Source: Tomocerus qinae
Lineage: Eukaryota > Arthropoda > Collembola > Entomobryomorpha > Tomoceridae
Direction of reading: 5' to 3'
Length of the DNA: 64,000 nucleotides
Assembly: GCA_020055645.1 (NCBI GenBank)
Contig: JAECZT010000011.1
Span: 62,001-126,000, forward strand
Translations under genes and position numbers: made by a program
In this document: positions 37,301 through 50,609 of the stretch, piece after piece
Position numbering within the stretch: position 1 is the stretch's first letter
How the letters are laid out: each line of letters opens with the position of its first letter
The notes under the pieces: model-generated
What the model saw: the letters and a program-made list of their open reading frames with translations, nothing else
Databases searched by the model: none
What the model was told of the DNA's origin: nothing

Positions 37301-37718
37301 AATCGTAAAACAAATCTCTATAGCCTCCAAATTTGTTCCTTCTCATCTCCTCAAAAAGTTTCAAAATAATCGATGAAATACTTTATGAAAAGCTACGTTT
37401 TGAAATTTTAGAATTTTTCCTTATCCGTTTCATGTTAAAATCTGAGTTTCAAAAAATCATAAAACGATTTCTATAAGACCAAATGTTGTAAAACGTGCAT
37501 TGTAGGTTGTGACCATGAGGAGTACATGTAGTTAAAATTTCAAGCAAATCTAATGGGAATTAGATGTACTTGTACAACAAAAGTTATACTCACGCTGTCG
37601 TTTATATTATATATTACGATATGCAAAATTCGGTATTAGAGTTGGTCCTAGACCCCTCAACCAACATCGCCTTGTGTTCCGGAAGGTCCAATCATTCTAT
37701 AAACATATATATGATAAT
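31340..37718 (+). repeat. 538-bp satellite, right block, proximal heterogeneous part (about 12 monomers)
   Basis: The monomer resumes at tcaaatcattttt. Anchors ggtccaatca occur at 31756, 32300 and 32838, then about every 538 bp. Two consecutive monomers near 33021-34090 are nearly identical (shared aaagtgtaaaac, ctagtaccctcaaccattatc and cgatttgttttc variants). A rare variant taatcgatgaaatactttatgaaaag appears at about 35753 and 37367, three monomers apart. There are no genes: the approximately 60-codon frame with IGEILYEKLRFEIFEFFP in many monomers is a repeat-borne frame. Confidence 0.95.
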
Positions 37719-40700
37719 GCAGTAGCCCAGAGAACTACAGCCCGTGATTTCTATACGAATAATGACGCACTCTGTTCTTAGGCTTCTTATACATGTAAAT
37801 GTTTCAAATCATTTTTAAAAGTTTTAAATGCTAAAAATGTAAAACAAATATCTATAGCCTCCGAATTTGTTCCTTCTCATCTCCTCAAAAGTTTCAAAAT
37901 GATCGGTGAAATACTTAATGAGAAGCTACGTTTTGAAATTTTTGAATTTTTTCCTATCAGTTTCATGTTAAAATATGACTTTCAAAAAATGATAAAACGA
38001 TTTCTATAAGACCAAATGTTGTAAAATGTGCATTAGAGATTGTGACAATGAGGAGTACACGTAGTTAAAATTTCAAACAAATCTAATGGGAATTAGATGT
38101 ACTTGTACTACAAAAAATATACTCACGCTGTCGGTTATAGCATATATTGCTATATGCAAAATTCGGTATTAGAGTTGGTCCTAGACCCATTAACCAACAT
38201 CGCCTTGTGTTCTGGAAGGTCCAATCTTTCTATAAACATATATATGATAATACAGCAGTCATAGCGAAGAACTACAGTCCGCGATTTATTTTCGAATAAT
38301 GACCCACTCTGTAATTGGGCTTCTTATACATGTAAATTTTTCAAATCATTTTTAAAAGTTTGAAATGCTTAAATCGTAAAACAAATCTCTATAGCCTCCA
38401 AATTTGTTCCTTCTCATCTCCTCAAAAAGTTTCAAAATAATCGGTGTAATACTTTGTGAGAAGCTACGTTTTGAAATTTTAGAAGTTTTCCTTATCCGCT
38501 TCATGTTAAAATCATAGTTTCAAAAAATCATAAAACAATTTCTATAAGACCAAATGTTGTAAAACGTGCATTGGAGGTTGTGACCATGAGGAGTACATGT
38601 AGTTAAAATTTCAAACAAATCTAATGGGAATTAGATGTACTTGCACAACAAAAGTTATACTCACGCTGTCGTTTATATTATATATTACGATATGCAAAAT
38701 TCGGAATTAGAGTTGGTCCTAGTACCCTCAACCATTATCGCCTTGCGTTCTGGAAGGTCCAATCATTCTATAAACATATATATGATAATACAGCAGCCAT
38801 AGCGAAGAACTACAGTCCGCGATTTATTTTCGAATAATGACGGACTCTGTTCTTGGGCTTCTTATACATGTAAATTTTTCAAATCTTTTTTAAAAGTTTT
38901 AAATGCTAAAAATGTAAAACAAATATCTATAGCCTCCGAATTTGTTCCTTCTCATCTCTTCAAAAAGTTTCATAATGATCGGTGAAATACTTTATGCGAA
39001 GCTACGTTTTGAAATTTTTGAATTTTTCCCTATCCGTTTCATGTTAAAATCTGACTTTCAAAAAATCATAAAAGGATTTTTATAATACCAAATGTTGTAA
39101 AAATGTGCATTGGAGTTTGTGACCATGAGGAGTACATGTAGTTAAAATTTCAAACAAATCTAATGGGAATTAGATGTACTTGCACAACAAAAGTTATACT
39201 CACGCTGTCGTTTATATTATATATTACGATATGCAAAATTCGGAATTAGAGTTGGTCCTAGTACCCTTAACCATTATCGCCTTGTGTTCTGGAAGGTCCA
39301 ATCATTCTATAAACATATATATGATAATACAGCAGCCATAGCGAAGAACTACAGTCCGCGATTTATTTTCGAATAATGACGGACAATGTTCTTGGGCTTC
39401 TTATACATGTAAATTTTTCTAATCATTTTTAAAGGTTTGAAATGCTTAAATCGTAAAACAAATCTCTATAGCCTCCAAATTTGTTCCTTCTCATCTCCTC
39501 AAAAAGTTTCAAAATAATCGGTGAAATACTTTATGACAAGCTACGTTTTGAAATTTTAGAATTTTTCCTTATCCGTTTCATGTTAAAATCTGAGTTTCAA
39601 AAAATCATAAAACGATTTCTATAAGACCAAATGTTGTAAAACGTGCATTGGAGTTTGTGACCATGAGGAGTACATGTAGTTAAAATTTCAAGCAAATCTA
39701 ATGGGAATTAGATGTACTTGTACAACAAAAGTTATACTCACGCTGTCGTTTATATTATATATTACGATATGCAAAATTCGGTATTAGAGTTGGTCCTAGA
39801 CCCCTCAACCAACATCGCCTTGTGTTCCGGAAGGTCCAATCATTCTATAAACATATATATGATAATGCAGTAGCCCAGAGAACTACAGCCCGTGATTTCT
39901 ATACGAATAATGACGCACTCTGTTCTTGGGCTTCTTATACATGTAAATTTTTCAAATCATTTTTAAAAGTTTTAAATGCTAAAAATGTAAAACAAATATC
40001 TATAGCCTCCGAATTTGTTCCTTCTCATCTCCTCAAAAGTTTCAAAATGATCGGTGAAATACTTAATGAGAAGCTACGTTTTGAAATTTTTGAATTTTTT
40101 CCTATCAGTTTCATGTTAAAATATGATTTTCAAAAAATGATAAAACGATTTCTATAAGATCAAATGTTGTAAAATGTGCATTAGAGATTGTGACAATGAG
40201 GAGTACACGTAGTTAAAATTTCAAACAAATCTAATGGGAATTAGATGTACTTGTACTACAAAAAATATACTCACGCTGTCGGTTATAGCATATATTGCTA
40301 TATGCAAAATTCGGTATTAGAGTTGGTCCTAGACCCATTAACCAACATCGCCTTGTATTCTGGAAGGTCCAATCTTTCTATAAACATATATATGATAATA
40401 CAGCAGTCATAGCGAAGAACTACAGTCCGCGATTTATTTTCGAATAATGACGGACTCTGTAATTGGGCTTCTTATACATGTAAATTTTTCAAATCATTTT
40501 TAAAAGTTTGAAATGCTTAAATCGTAAAACAAATCTCTATAGCCTCCAAATTTGTTCCTTCTCATCTCCTCAAAAAGTTTCAAAATAATCGGTGTAATAC
40601 TTTGTGAGAAGCTACGTTTTGAAATTTTAGAAGTTTTCCTTATCCGCTTCATGTTAAAATCATAGTTTCAAAAAATCATAAAACAATTTCTATAAGACTA

Positions 40701-42013
40701 AATGTTGTAAAACGTGCATTGGAGGTTGTGACCATGAGGAGTACATGTAGTTAAAATTTCAAGCAAATCTAATGGGAATTAGATGTACTTGTACTACAAA
40801 AAATATACTCACGCTGTCGGTTATAGTATATATTACTATATGCAAAATTCGATATTAGAGTTGGTCCAAGACCCCTCAACCAACATAGCCTTGTGTTCTG
40901 GAAGGTCCAATCATTCTATAAACATATATATGATAATACAGCAGCCATAGCGAAGAACTACAGTCCGCGATTTATTTTCGAATAATGACGGACTCTGTTC
41001 TTGGGCTTCTTATACATGTAAATTTTTCAAATCTTTTTTAAAAGTTTTAAATGCTAAAAATGTAAAACAAATATCTATAGCCTCCGAATTTGTTCCTTCT
41101 CATCTCTTCAAAAAGTTTCATAATGATCGGTGAAATACTTTATGCGAAGCTACGTTTTGAAATTTTTGAATTTTTCCCTATCCGTTTCATGTTAAAATCT
41201 GACTTTCAAAAAATCATAAAAGGATTTTTATAATACCAAATGTTGTAAAAATGTGCATTGGAGTTTGTGACCATGAGGAGTACATGTAGTTAAAATTTCA
41301 AACAAATCTAATGGGAATTAGATGTACTTGCACAACAAAAGTTATACTCACGCTGTCGTTTATATTATATATTACGATATGCAAAATTCGGAATTAGAGT
41401 TGGTCCTAGTACCCTTAACCATTATCGCCTTGTGTTCTGGAAGGTCCAATCATTCTATAAACATATATATGATAATACAGCAGCCATAGCGAAGAACTAC
41501 AGTCCGCGATTTATTTTCGAATAATGACGGACTCTGTTCTTGGGCTTCTTATACATGTAAATTTTTCTAATCATTTTTAAAGGTTTGAAATGCTTAAATC
41601 GTAAAACAAATCTCTATAGCCTCCAAATTTGTTCCTTCTCATCTCCTCAAAAAGTTTCAAAATAATCGGTGAAATACTTTATGACAAGCTACGTTTTGAA
41701 ATTTTAGAATTTTCCTTATCCGTTTCATGTTAAAATCTGAGTTTCAAAAAATCATAAAACGATTTCTATAAGACCAAATGTTGTAAAACGTGCATTGGAG
41801 TTTGTGACCATGAGGAGTACATGTAGTTAAAATTTCAAGCAAATCTAATGGGAATTAGATGTACTTGTACAACAAAAGTTATACTCACGCTGTCGTTTAT
41901 ATTATATATTACGATATGCAAAATTCGGTATTAGAGTTGGTCCTAGACCCCTCAACCAACATCGCCTTGTGTTCCGGAAGGTCCAATCATTCTATAAACA
42001 TATATATGATAAT
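37719..42013 (+). repeat. 538-bp satellite: tetramer higher-order repeat, two copies (2,148 and 2,147 bp)
   Basis: The diagnostic variant gcagtagcccagagaac replaces gcagccatagcggagaac once every four monomers, at 37719, 39867 and 42014. Other position-specific variants (tctgtaattgggc, tagcatatattgctatatgc, aagttttccttatccgc) recur at the same offsets. Confidence 0.9.
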
Positions 42014-45000
42014 GCAGTAGCCCAGAGAACTACAGCCCGTGATTTCTATACGAATAATGACGCACTCTGTTCTTGGGCTTCTTATACATGTAAATTTTTC
42101 AAATCATTTTTAAAAGTTTTAAATGCTAAAAATGTAAAACAAATATCTATAGCCTCCTAATTTGTTCCTTCTCATCTCCTCAAAAGTTTCAAAATGATCG
42201 GTGAAATACTTAATGAGAAGCTACGTTTTGAAATTTTTGAATTTTTTCCTATCAGTTTCATGTTAAAATATGACTTTCAAAAAATGATAAAACGATTTCT
42301 ATAAGATCAAATGTTGTAAAATGTGCATTAGAGATTGTGACAATGAGGAGTACACGTAGTTAAAATTTCAAACAAATCTAATGGGAATTAGATGTACTTG
42401 TACTACAAAAAATATACTCACGCTGTCGGTTATAGCATATATTGCTATATGCAAAATTCGGTATTAGAGTTGGTCCTAGACCCATTAACCAACATCGCCT
42501 TGTATTCTGGAAGGTCCAATCTTTCTATAAACATATATATGATAATACAGCAGTCATAGCGAAGAACTACAGTCCGCGATTTATTTTCGAATAATGACGG
42601 ACTCTGTAATTGGGCTTCTTATACATGTAAATTTTTCAAATCATTTTTAAAAGTTTGAAATGCTTAAATCGTAAAACAAATCTCTATAGCCTCCAAATTT
42701 GTTCCTTCTCATCTCCTCAAAAAGTTTCAAAATAATCGGTGTAATACTTTGTGAGAAGCTACGTTTTGAAATTTTAGAAGTTTTCCTTATCCGCTTCATG
42801 TTAAAATCATAGTTTCAAAAAATCATAAAACAATTTCTATAAGACCAAATGTTGTAAAACGTGCATTGGAGGTTGTGACCATGAGGAGTACATGTAGTTA
42901 AAATTTCAAGCAAATCTAATGGGAATTAGATGTACTTGTACTACAAAAAATATACTCACGCTGTCGGTTATAGTATATATTACTATATGCAAAATTCGAT
43001 ATTAGAGTTGGTCCAAGACCCCTCAACCAACATAGCCTTGTGTTCTGGAAGGTCCAATCATTCTATAAACATATATATGATAATACAGCAGCCATAGCGA
43101 AGAACTACAGTCCGCGATTTATTTTCGAATAATGACGGACTCTGTTCTTGGGCTTCTTATACATGTAAATTTTTCAAAACATTTTTAAAAGTTTGAAATG
43201 CTTAAATCGTAAAACAAATCTCTATAGCCTCCAAATTTGTTCCTTGTCATCTCTTCAAAAAGTTTCATAATGATCGGTGAAATACTGTATGCGAAGCTAC
43301 GTTTTGAAATTTTTGAATTTTTCCCTATCCGTTTCATGTTAAAATCTGACTTTCAAAAAATCATAAAAGGATTTTTATAATACCAAATGTTGTAAAAATG
43401 TGCATTGGAGTTTGTGACCATGAGGAGTACATGTAGTTAAAATTTCAAACAAATCTAATGGGAATTAGATGTACTTGCACAACAAAAGTTATACTCACGC
43501 TGTCGTTTATATTATATATTACGATATGCAAAATTCGGAATTAGAGTTGGTCCTAGTACCCTTAACCATTATCGCCTTGTGTTCTGGAAGGTCCAATCAT
43601 TCTATAAACATATATATGATAATACAGCAGCCATAGCGAAGAACTACAGTCCGCGATTTATTTTCGAATAATGACGGACTCTGTTCTTGGGCTTCTTATA
43701 CATGTAAATTTTTCTAATCATTTTTAAAGGTTTGAAATGCTTAAATCGTAAAACAAATCTCTATAGCCTCCAAATTTGTTCCTTCTCATCTCCTCAAAAA
43801 GTTTCAAAATAATCGGTGAAATACTTTATGACAAGCTACGTTTTGAAATTTTAGAATTTTTCCTTATCCGTTTCATGTTAAAATCTGAGTTTCAAAAAAT
43901 CATAAAACGATTTCTATAAGACCAAATGTTGTAAAACGTGCATTGGAGTTTGTGACCATGAGGAGTACATGTAGTTAAAATTTCAAGCAAATCTAATGGG
44001 AATTAGATGTACTTGTACAACAAAAGTTATACTCACGCTGTCGTTTATATTATATATTACGATATGCAAAATTCGGTATTAGAGTTGGTCCTAGACCCCT
44101 CAACCAACATCGCCTTGTGTTCCGGAAGGTCCAATCATTCTATAAACATATATATGATAATGCAGTAGCCCAGAGAACTACAGCCCGTGATTTCTATACG
44201 AATAATGACGCACTCTGTTCTTGGGCTTCTTATACATGTAAATTTTTCAAATCATTTTTAAAAGTTTGAAATGCTTAAATCGTAAAACAAATATCTATAG
44301 CCTCCAAATTTGTTCCTTCTCATCTCTTCAAAAAGTTTCATAATGATCGGTGAAATACTTTATGCGAAGCTACGTTTTGAAATTTTTGAATTTTTCCCTA
44401 TCCGTTTCATGTTAAAATCTGACTTTCAAAAAATCATAAAAGGATTTTTATAATACCAAATGTTGTAAAAATGTGCATTGGAGTTTGTGACCATGAGGAG
44501 TACACGTAGTTAAAATTTCAAACAAATCTAATGGGAATTAGATGTACTTGTACTACAAAAAATATACTCACGCTGTCGGTTATAGCATATATTGCTATAT
44601 GCAAAATTCGGTATTAGAGTTGGGCCTAGACCTATTAACCAACATCGTCTTGTATTCTGGAAGGTCCAATCTTTCTATAAACATATATATGATAATACAG
44701 CAGTCATAGCGAAGAACTACAGTCCGCGATTTATTTTCGAATAATGACGGACTCTGTAATTGGGCTTCTTATACATGTAAATTTTTCAAATCATTTTTAA
44801 AAGTTTGAAATGCTTAAATCGTAAAACAAATCTCTATAGCCTCCAAATTTGTTCCTTCTCATCTCCTCAAAAAGTTTCAAAATAATCGGTGTAATACTTT
44901 GTGAGAAGCTACGTTTTGAAATTTTAGAAGTTTTCCTTATCCGCTTCATGTTAAAATCATAGTTTCAAAAAATCATAAAACAATTTCTATAAGACTAAAT

Positions 45001-46311
45001 GTTGTAAAACGTGCATTGGAGGTTGTGACCATGAGGAGTACATGTAGTTAAAATTTCAAGCAAATCTAATGGGAATTAGATGTACTTGTACTACAAAAAA
45101 TATACTCACGCTGTCGGTTATAGTATATATTACTATATGCAAAATTCGATATTAGAGTTGGTCCAAGACCCCTCAACCAACATAGCCTTGTGTTCTGGAA
45201 GGTCCAATCATTCTATAAACATATATATGATAATACAGCAGCCATAGCGAAGAACTACAGTCCGCGATTTATTTTCGAATAATGACGGACTCTGTTCTTG
45301 GGCTTCTTATACATGTAAATTTTTCAAAACATTTTTAAAAGTTTGAAATGCTTAAATCGTAAAACAAATCTCTATAGCCTCCAAATTTGTTCCTTCTCAT
45401 CTCTTCAAAAAGTTTCATAATGATCGGTGAAATACTTTATGCGAAGCTACGTTTTGAAATTTTTGAATTTTTCCCTATCCGTTTCATGTTAAAATCTGAC
45501 TTTCAAAAAATCATAAAAGGATTTTTATAATACCAAATGTTGTAAAAATGTGCATTGGAGTTTGTGACCATGAGGAGTACATGTAGTTAAAATTTCAAAC
45601 AAATCTAATGGGAATTAGATGTACTTGCACAACAAAAGTTATACTCACGCTGTCGTTTATATTATATATTACGATATGCAAAATTCGGAATTAGAGTTGG
45701 TCCTAGTACCCTTAACCATTATCGCCTTGTGTTCTGGAAGGTCCAATCATTCTATAAACATATATATGATAATACAGCAGCCATAGCGAAGAACTACAGT
45801 CCGCGATTTATTTTCGAATAATGACGGACTCTGTTCTTGGGCTTCTTATACATGTAAATTTTTCTAATCATTTTTAAAGGTTTGAAATGCTTAAATCGTA
45901 AAACAAATCTCTATAGCCTCCAAATTTGTTCCTTCTCATCTCCTCAAAAAGTTTCAAAATAATCGGTGAAATACTTTATGACAAGCTACGTTTTGAAATT
46001 TTAGAATTTTTCCTTATCCGTTTCATGTTAAAATCTGAGTTTCAAAAAATCATAAAACGATTTCTATAAGACCAAATGTTGTAAAACGTGCATTGGAGTT
46101 TGTGACCATGAGGAGTACATGTAGTTAAAATTTCAAGCAAATCTAATGGGAATTAGATGTACTTGTACAACAAAAGTTATACTCACGCTGTCGTTTATAT
46201 TATATATTACGATATGCAAAATTCGGTATTAGAGTTGGTCCTAGACCCCTCAACCAACATCGCCTTGTGTTCCGGAAGGTCCAATCATTCTATAAACATA
46301 TATATGATAAT
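42014..46311 (+). repeat. 538-bp satellite: octamer higher-order repeat, copy 1 (4,298 bp)
   Basis: Two tetramers (42014 and 44162) form an eight-monomer unit. The second tetramer differs from the first by monomer-specific variants such as gggcctagacctattaacc. The whole is repeated from 46312 with almost no changes, including the rare words ccttgtcatctcttc and atactgtatgcg. Confidence 0.9.
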
Positions 46312-49300
46312 GCAGTAGCCCAGAGAACTACAGCCCGTGATTTCTATACGAATAATGACGCACTCTGTTCTTGGGCTTCTTATACATGTAAATTTTTCAA
46401 ATCATTTTTAAAAGTTTTAAATGCTAAAAATGTAAAACAAATATCTATAGCCTCCTAATTTGTTCCTTCTCATCTCCTCAAAAGTTTCAAAATGATCGGT
46501 GAAATACTTAATGAGAAGCTACGTTTTGAAATTTTTGAATTTTTTCCTATCAGTTTCATGTTAAAATATGACTTTCAAAAAATGATAAAACGATTTCTAT
46601 AAGATCAAATGTTGTAAAATGTGCATTAGAGATTGTGACAATGAGGAGTACACGTAGTTAAAATTTCAAACAAATCTAATGGGAATTAGATGTACTTGTA
46701 CTACAAAAAATATACTCACGCTGTCGGTTATAGCATATATTGCTATATGCAAAATTCGGTATTAGAGTTGGTCCTAGACCCATTAACCAACATCGCCTTG
46801 TATTCTGGAAGGTCCAATCTTTCTATAAACATATATATGATAATACAGCAGTCATAGCGAAGAACTACAGTCCGCGATTTATTTTCGAATAATGACGGAC
46901 TCTGTAATTGGGCTTCTTATACATGTAAATTTTTCAAATCATTTTTAAAAGTTTGAAATGCTTAAATCGTAAAACAAATCTCTATAGCCTCCAAATTTGT
47001 TCCTTCTCATCTCCTCAAAAAGTTTCAAAATAATCGGTGTAATACTTTGTGAGAAGCTACGTTTTGAAATTTTAGAAGTTTTCCTTATCCGCTTCATGTT
47101 AAAATCATAGTTTCAAAAAATCATAAAACAATTTCTATAAGACCAAATGTTGTAAAACGTGCATTGGAGGTTGTGACCATGAGGAGTACATGTAGTTAAA
47201 ATTTCAAGCAAATCTAATGGGAATTAGATGTACTTGTACTACGAAAAATATACTCACGCTGTCGGTTATAGTATATATTACTATATGCAAAATTCGATAT
47301 TAGAGTTGGTCCAAGACCCCTCAACCAACATAGCCTTGTGTTCTGGAAGGTCCAATCATTCTATAAACATATATATGATAATACAGCAGCCATAGCGAAG
47401 AACTACAGTCCGCGATTTATTTTCGAATAATGACGGACTCTGTTCTTGGGCTTCTTATACATGTAAATTTTTCAAAACATTTTTAAAAGTTTGAAATGCT
47501 TAAATCGTAAAACAAATCTCTATAGCCTCCAAATTTGTTCCTTGTCATCTCTTCAAAAAGTTTCATAATGATCGGTGAAATACTGTATGCGAAGCTACGT
47601 TTTGAAATTTTTGAATTTTTCCCTATCCGTTTCATGTTAAAATCTGACTTTCAAAAAATCATAAAAGGATTTTTATAATACCAAATGTTGTAAAAATGTG
47701 CATTGGAGTTTGTGACCATGAGGAGTACATGTAGTTAAAATTTCAAACAAATCTAATGGGAATTAGATGTACTTGCACAACAAAAGTTATACTCACGCTG
47801 TCGTTTATATTATATATTACGATATGCAAAATTCGGAATTAGAGTTGGTCCTAGTACCCTTAACCATTATCGCCTTGTGTTCTGGAAGGTCCAATCATTC
47901 TATAAACATATATATGATAATACAGCAGCCATAGCGAAGAACTACAGTCCGCGATTTATTTTCGAATAATGACGGACTCTGTTCTTGGGCTTCTTATACA
48001 TGTAAATTTTTCTAATCATTTTTAAAGGTTTGAAATGCTTAAATCGTAAAACAAATCTCTATAGCCTCCAAATTTGTTCCTTCTCATCTCCTCAAAAAGT
48101 TTCAAAATAATCGGTGAAATACTTTATGACAAGCTACGTTTTGAAATTTTAGAATTTTTCCTTATCCGTTTCATGTTAAAATCTGAGTTTCAAAAAATCA
48201 TAAAACGATTTCTATAAGACCAAATGTTGTAAAACGTGCATTGGAGTTTGTGACCATGAGGAGTACATGTAGTTAAAATTTCAAGCAAATCTAATGGGAA
48301 TTAGATGTACTTGTACAACAAAAGTTATACTCACGCTGTCGTTTATATTATATATTACGATATGCAAAATTCGGTATTAGAGTTGGTCCTAGACCCCTCA
48401 ACCAACATCGCCTTGTGTTCCGGAAGGTCCAATCATTCTATAAACATATATATGATAATGCAGTAGCCCAGAGAACTACAGCCCGTGATTTCTATACGAA
48501 TAATGACGCACTCTGTTCTTGGGCTTCTTATACATGTAAATTTTTCAAATCATTTTTAAAAGTTTGAAATGCTTAAATCGTAAAACAAATATCTATAGCC
48601 TCCAAATTTGTTCCTTCTCATCTCTTCAAAAAGTTTCATAATGATCGGTGAAATACTTTATGCGAAGCTACGTTTTGAAATTTTTGAATTTTTCCCTATC
48701 CGTTTCATGTTAAAATCTGACTTTCAAAAAATCATAAAAGGATTTTTATAATACCAAATGTTGTAAAAATGTGCATTGGAGTTTGTGACCATGAGGAGTA
48801 CACGTAGTTAAAATTTCAAACAAATCTAATGGGAATTAGATGTACTTGTACTACAAAAAATATACTCACGCTGTCGGTTATAGCATATATTGCTATATGC
48901 AAAATTCGGTATTAGAGTTGGGCCTAGACCTATTAACCAACATCGTCTTGTATTCTGGAAGGTCCAATCTTTCTATAAACATATATATGATAATACAGCA
49001 GTCATAGCGAAGAACTACAGTCCGCGATTTATTTTCGAATAATGACGGACTCTGTAATTGGGCTTCTTATACATGTAAATTTTTCAAATCATTTTTAAAA
49101 GTTTGAAATGCTTAAATCGTAAAACAAATCTCTATAGCCTCCAAATTTGTTCCTTCTCATCTCCTCAAAAAGTTTCAAAATAATCGGTGTAATACTTTGT
49201 GAGAAGCTACGTTTTGAAATTTTAGAAGTTTTCCTTATCCGCTTCATGTTAAAATCATAGTTTCAAAAAATCATAAAACAATTTCTATAAGACCAAATGT

Positions 49301-50609
49301 TGTAAAACGTGCATTGGAGGTTGTGACCATGAGGAGTACATGTAGTTAAAATTTCAAGCAAATCTAATGGGAATTAGATGTACTTGTACTACAAAAAATA
49401 TACTCACGCTGTCGGTTATAGTATATATTACTATATGCAAAATTCGATATTAGAGTTGGTCCAAGACCCCTCAACCAACATAGCCTTGTGTTCTGGAAGG
49501 TCCAATCATTCTATAAACATATATATGATAATACAGCAGCCATAGCGAAGAACTACAGTCCGCGATTTATTTTCGAATAATGACGGACTCTGTTCTTGGG
49601 CTTCTTATACATGTAAATTTTTCAAAACATTTTTAAAAGTTTGAAATGCTTAAATCGTAAAACAAATCTCTATAGCCTCCAAATTTGTTCCTTCTCATCT
49701 CTTCAAAAAGTTTCATAATGATCGGTGAAATACTTTATGCGAAGCTACGTTTTGAAATTTTTGAATTTTTCCCTATCCGTTTCATGTTAAAATCTGACTT
49801 TCAAAAAATCATAAAAGGATTTTTATAATACCAAATGTTGTAAAAATGTGCATTGGAGTTTGTGACCATGAGGAGTACATGTAGTTAAAATTTCAAACAA
49901 ATCTAATGGGAATTAGATGTACTTGCACAACAAAAGTTATACTCACGCTGTCGTTTATATTATATATTACGATATGCAAAATTCGGAATTAGAGTTGGTC
50001 CTAGTACCCTTAACCATTATCGCCTTGTGTTCTGGAAGGTCCAATCATTCTATAAACATATATATGATAATACAGCAGCCATAGCGAAGAACTACAGTCC
50101 GCGATTTATTTTCGAATAATGACGGACTCTGTTCTTGGGCTTCTTATACATGTAAATTTTTCTAATCATTTTTAAAGGTTTGAAATGCTTAAATCGTAAA
50201 ACAAATCTCTATAGCCTCCAAATTTGTTCCTTCTCATCTCCTCAAAAAGTTTCAAAATAATCGGTGAAATACTTTATAACAAGCTACGTTTTGAAATTTT
50301 AGAATTTTTCCTTATCCGTTTCATGTTAAAATCTGAGTTTCAAAAAATCATAAAACGATTTCTATAAGACCAAATGTTGTAAAACGTGCATTGGAGGTTG
50401 TGACCATGAGGAGTACATGTAGTTAAAATTTCAAGCAAATCTAATGGGAATTAGATGTACTTGTACAACAAAAGTTATACTCACGCTGTCGTTTATATTA
50501 TATATTACGATATGCAAAATTCGGTATAAGAGTTGGTCCTAGACCCCTCAACCAACATCGCCTTGTGTTCCGGAAGGTCCAATCATTCTATAAACATATA
50601 TATGATAAT
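46312..50609 (+). repeat. 538-bp satellite: octamer higher-order repeat, copy 2 (4,298 bp)
   Basis: Same length and same variants as 42014-46311. Markers are at 46312 and 48460, and the next tetramer marker is at 50610. The few differences include tactacgaaaaatata at about 47238, where copy 1 has tactacaaaaaatata, and aagaccaaat at about 49290 for aagactaaat. Very recent duplication or conversion. Confidence 0.9.
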
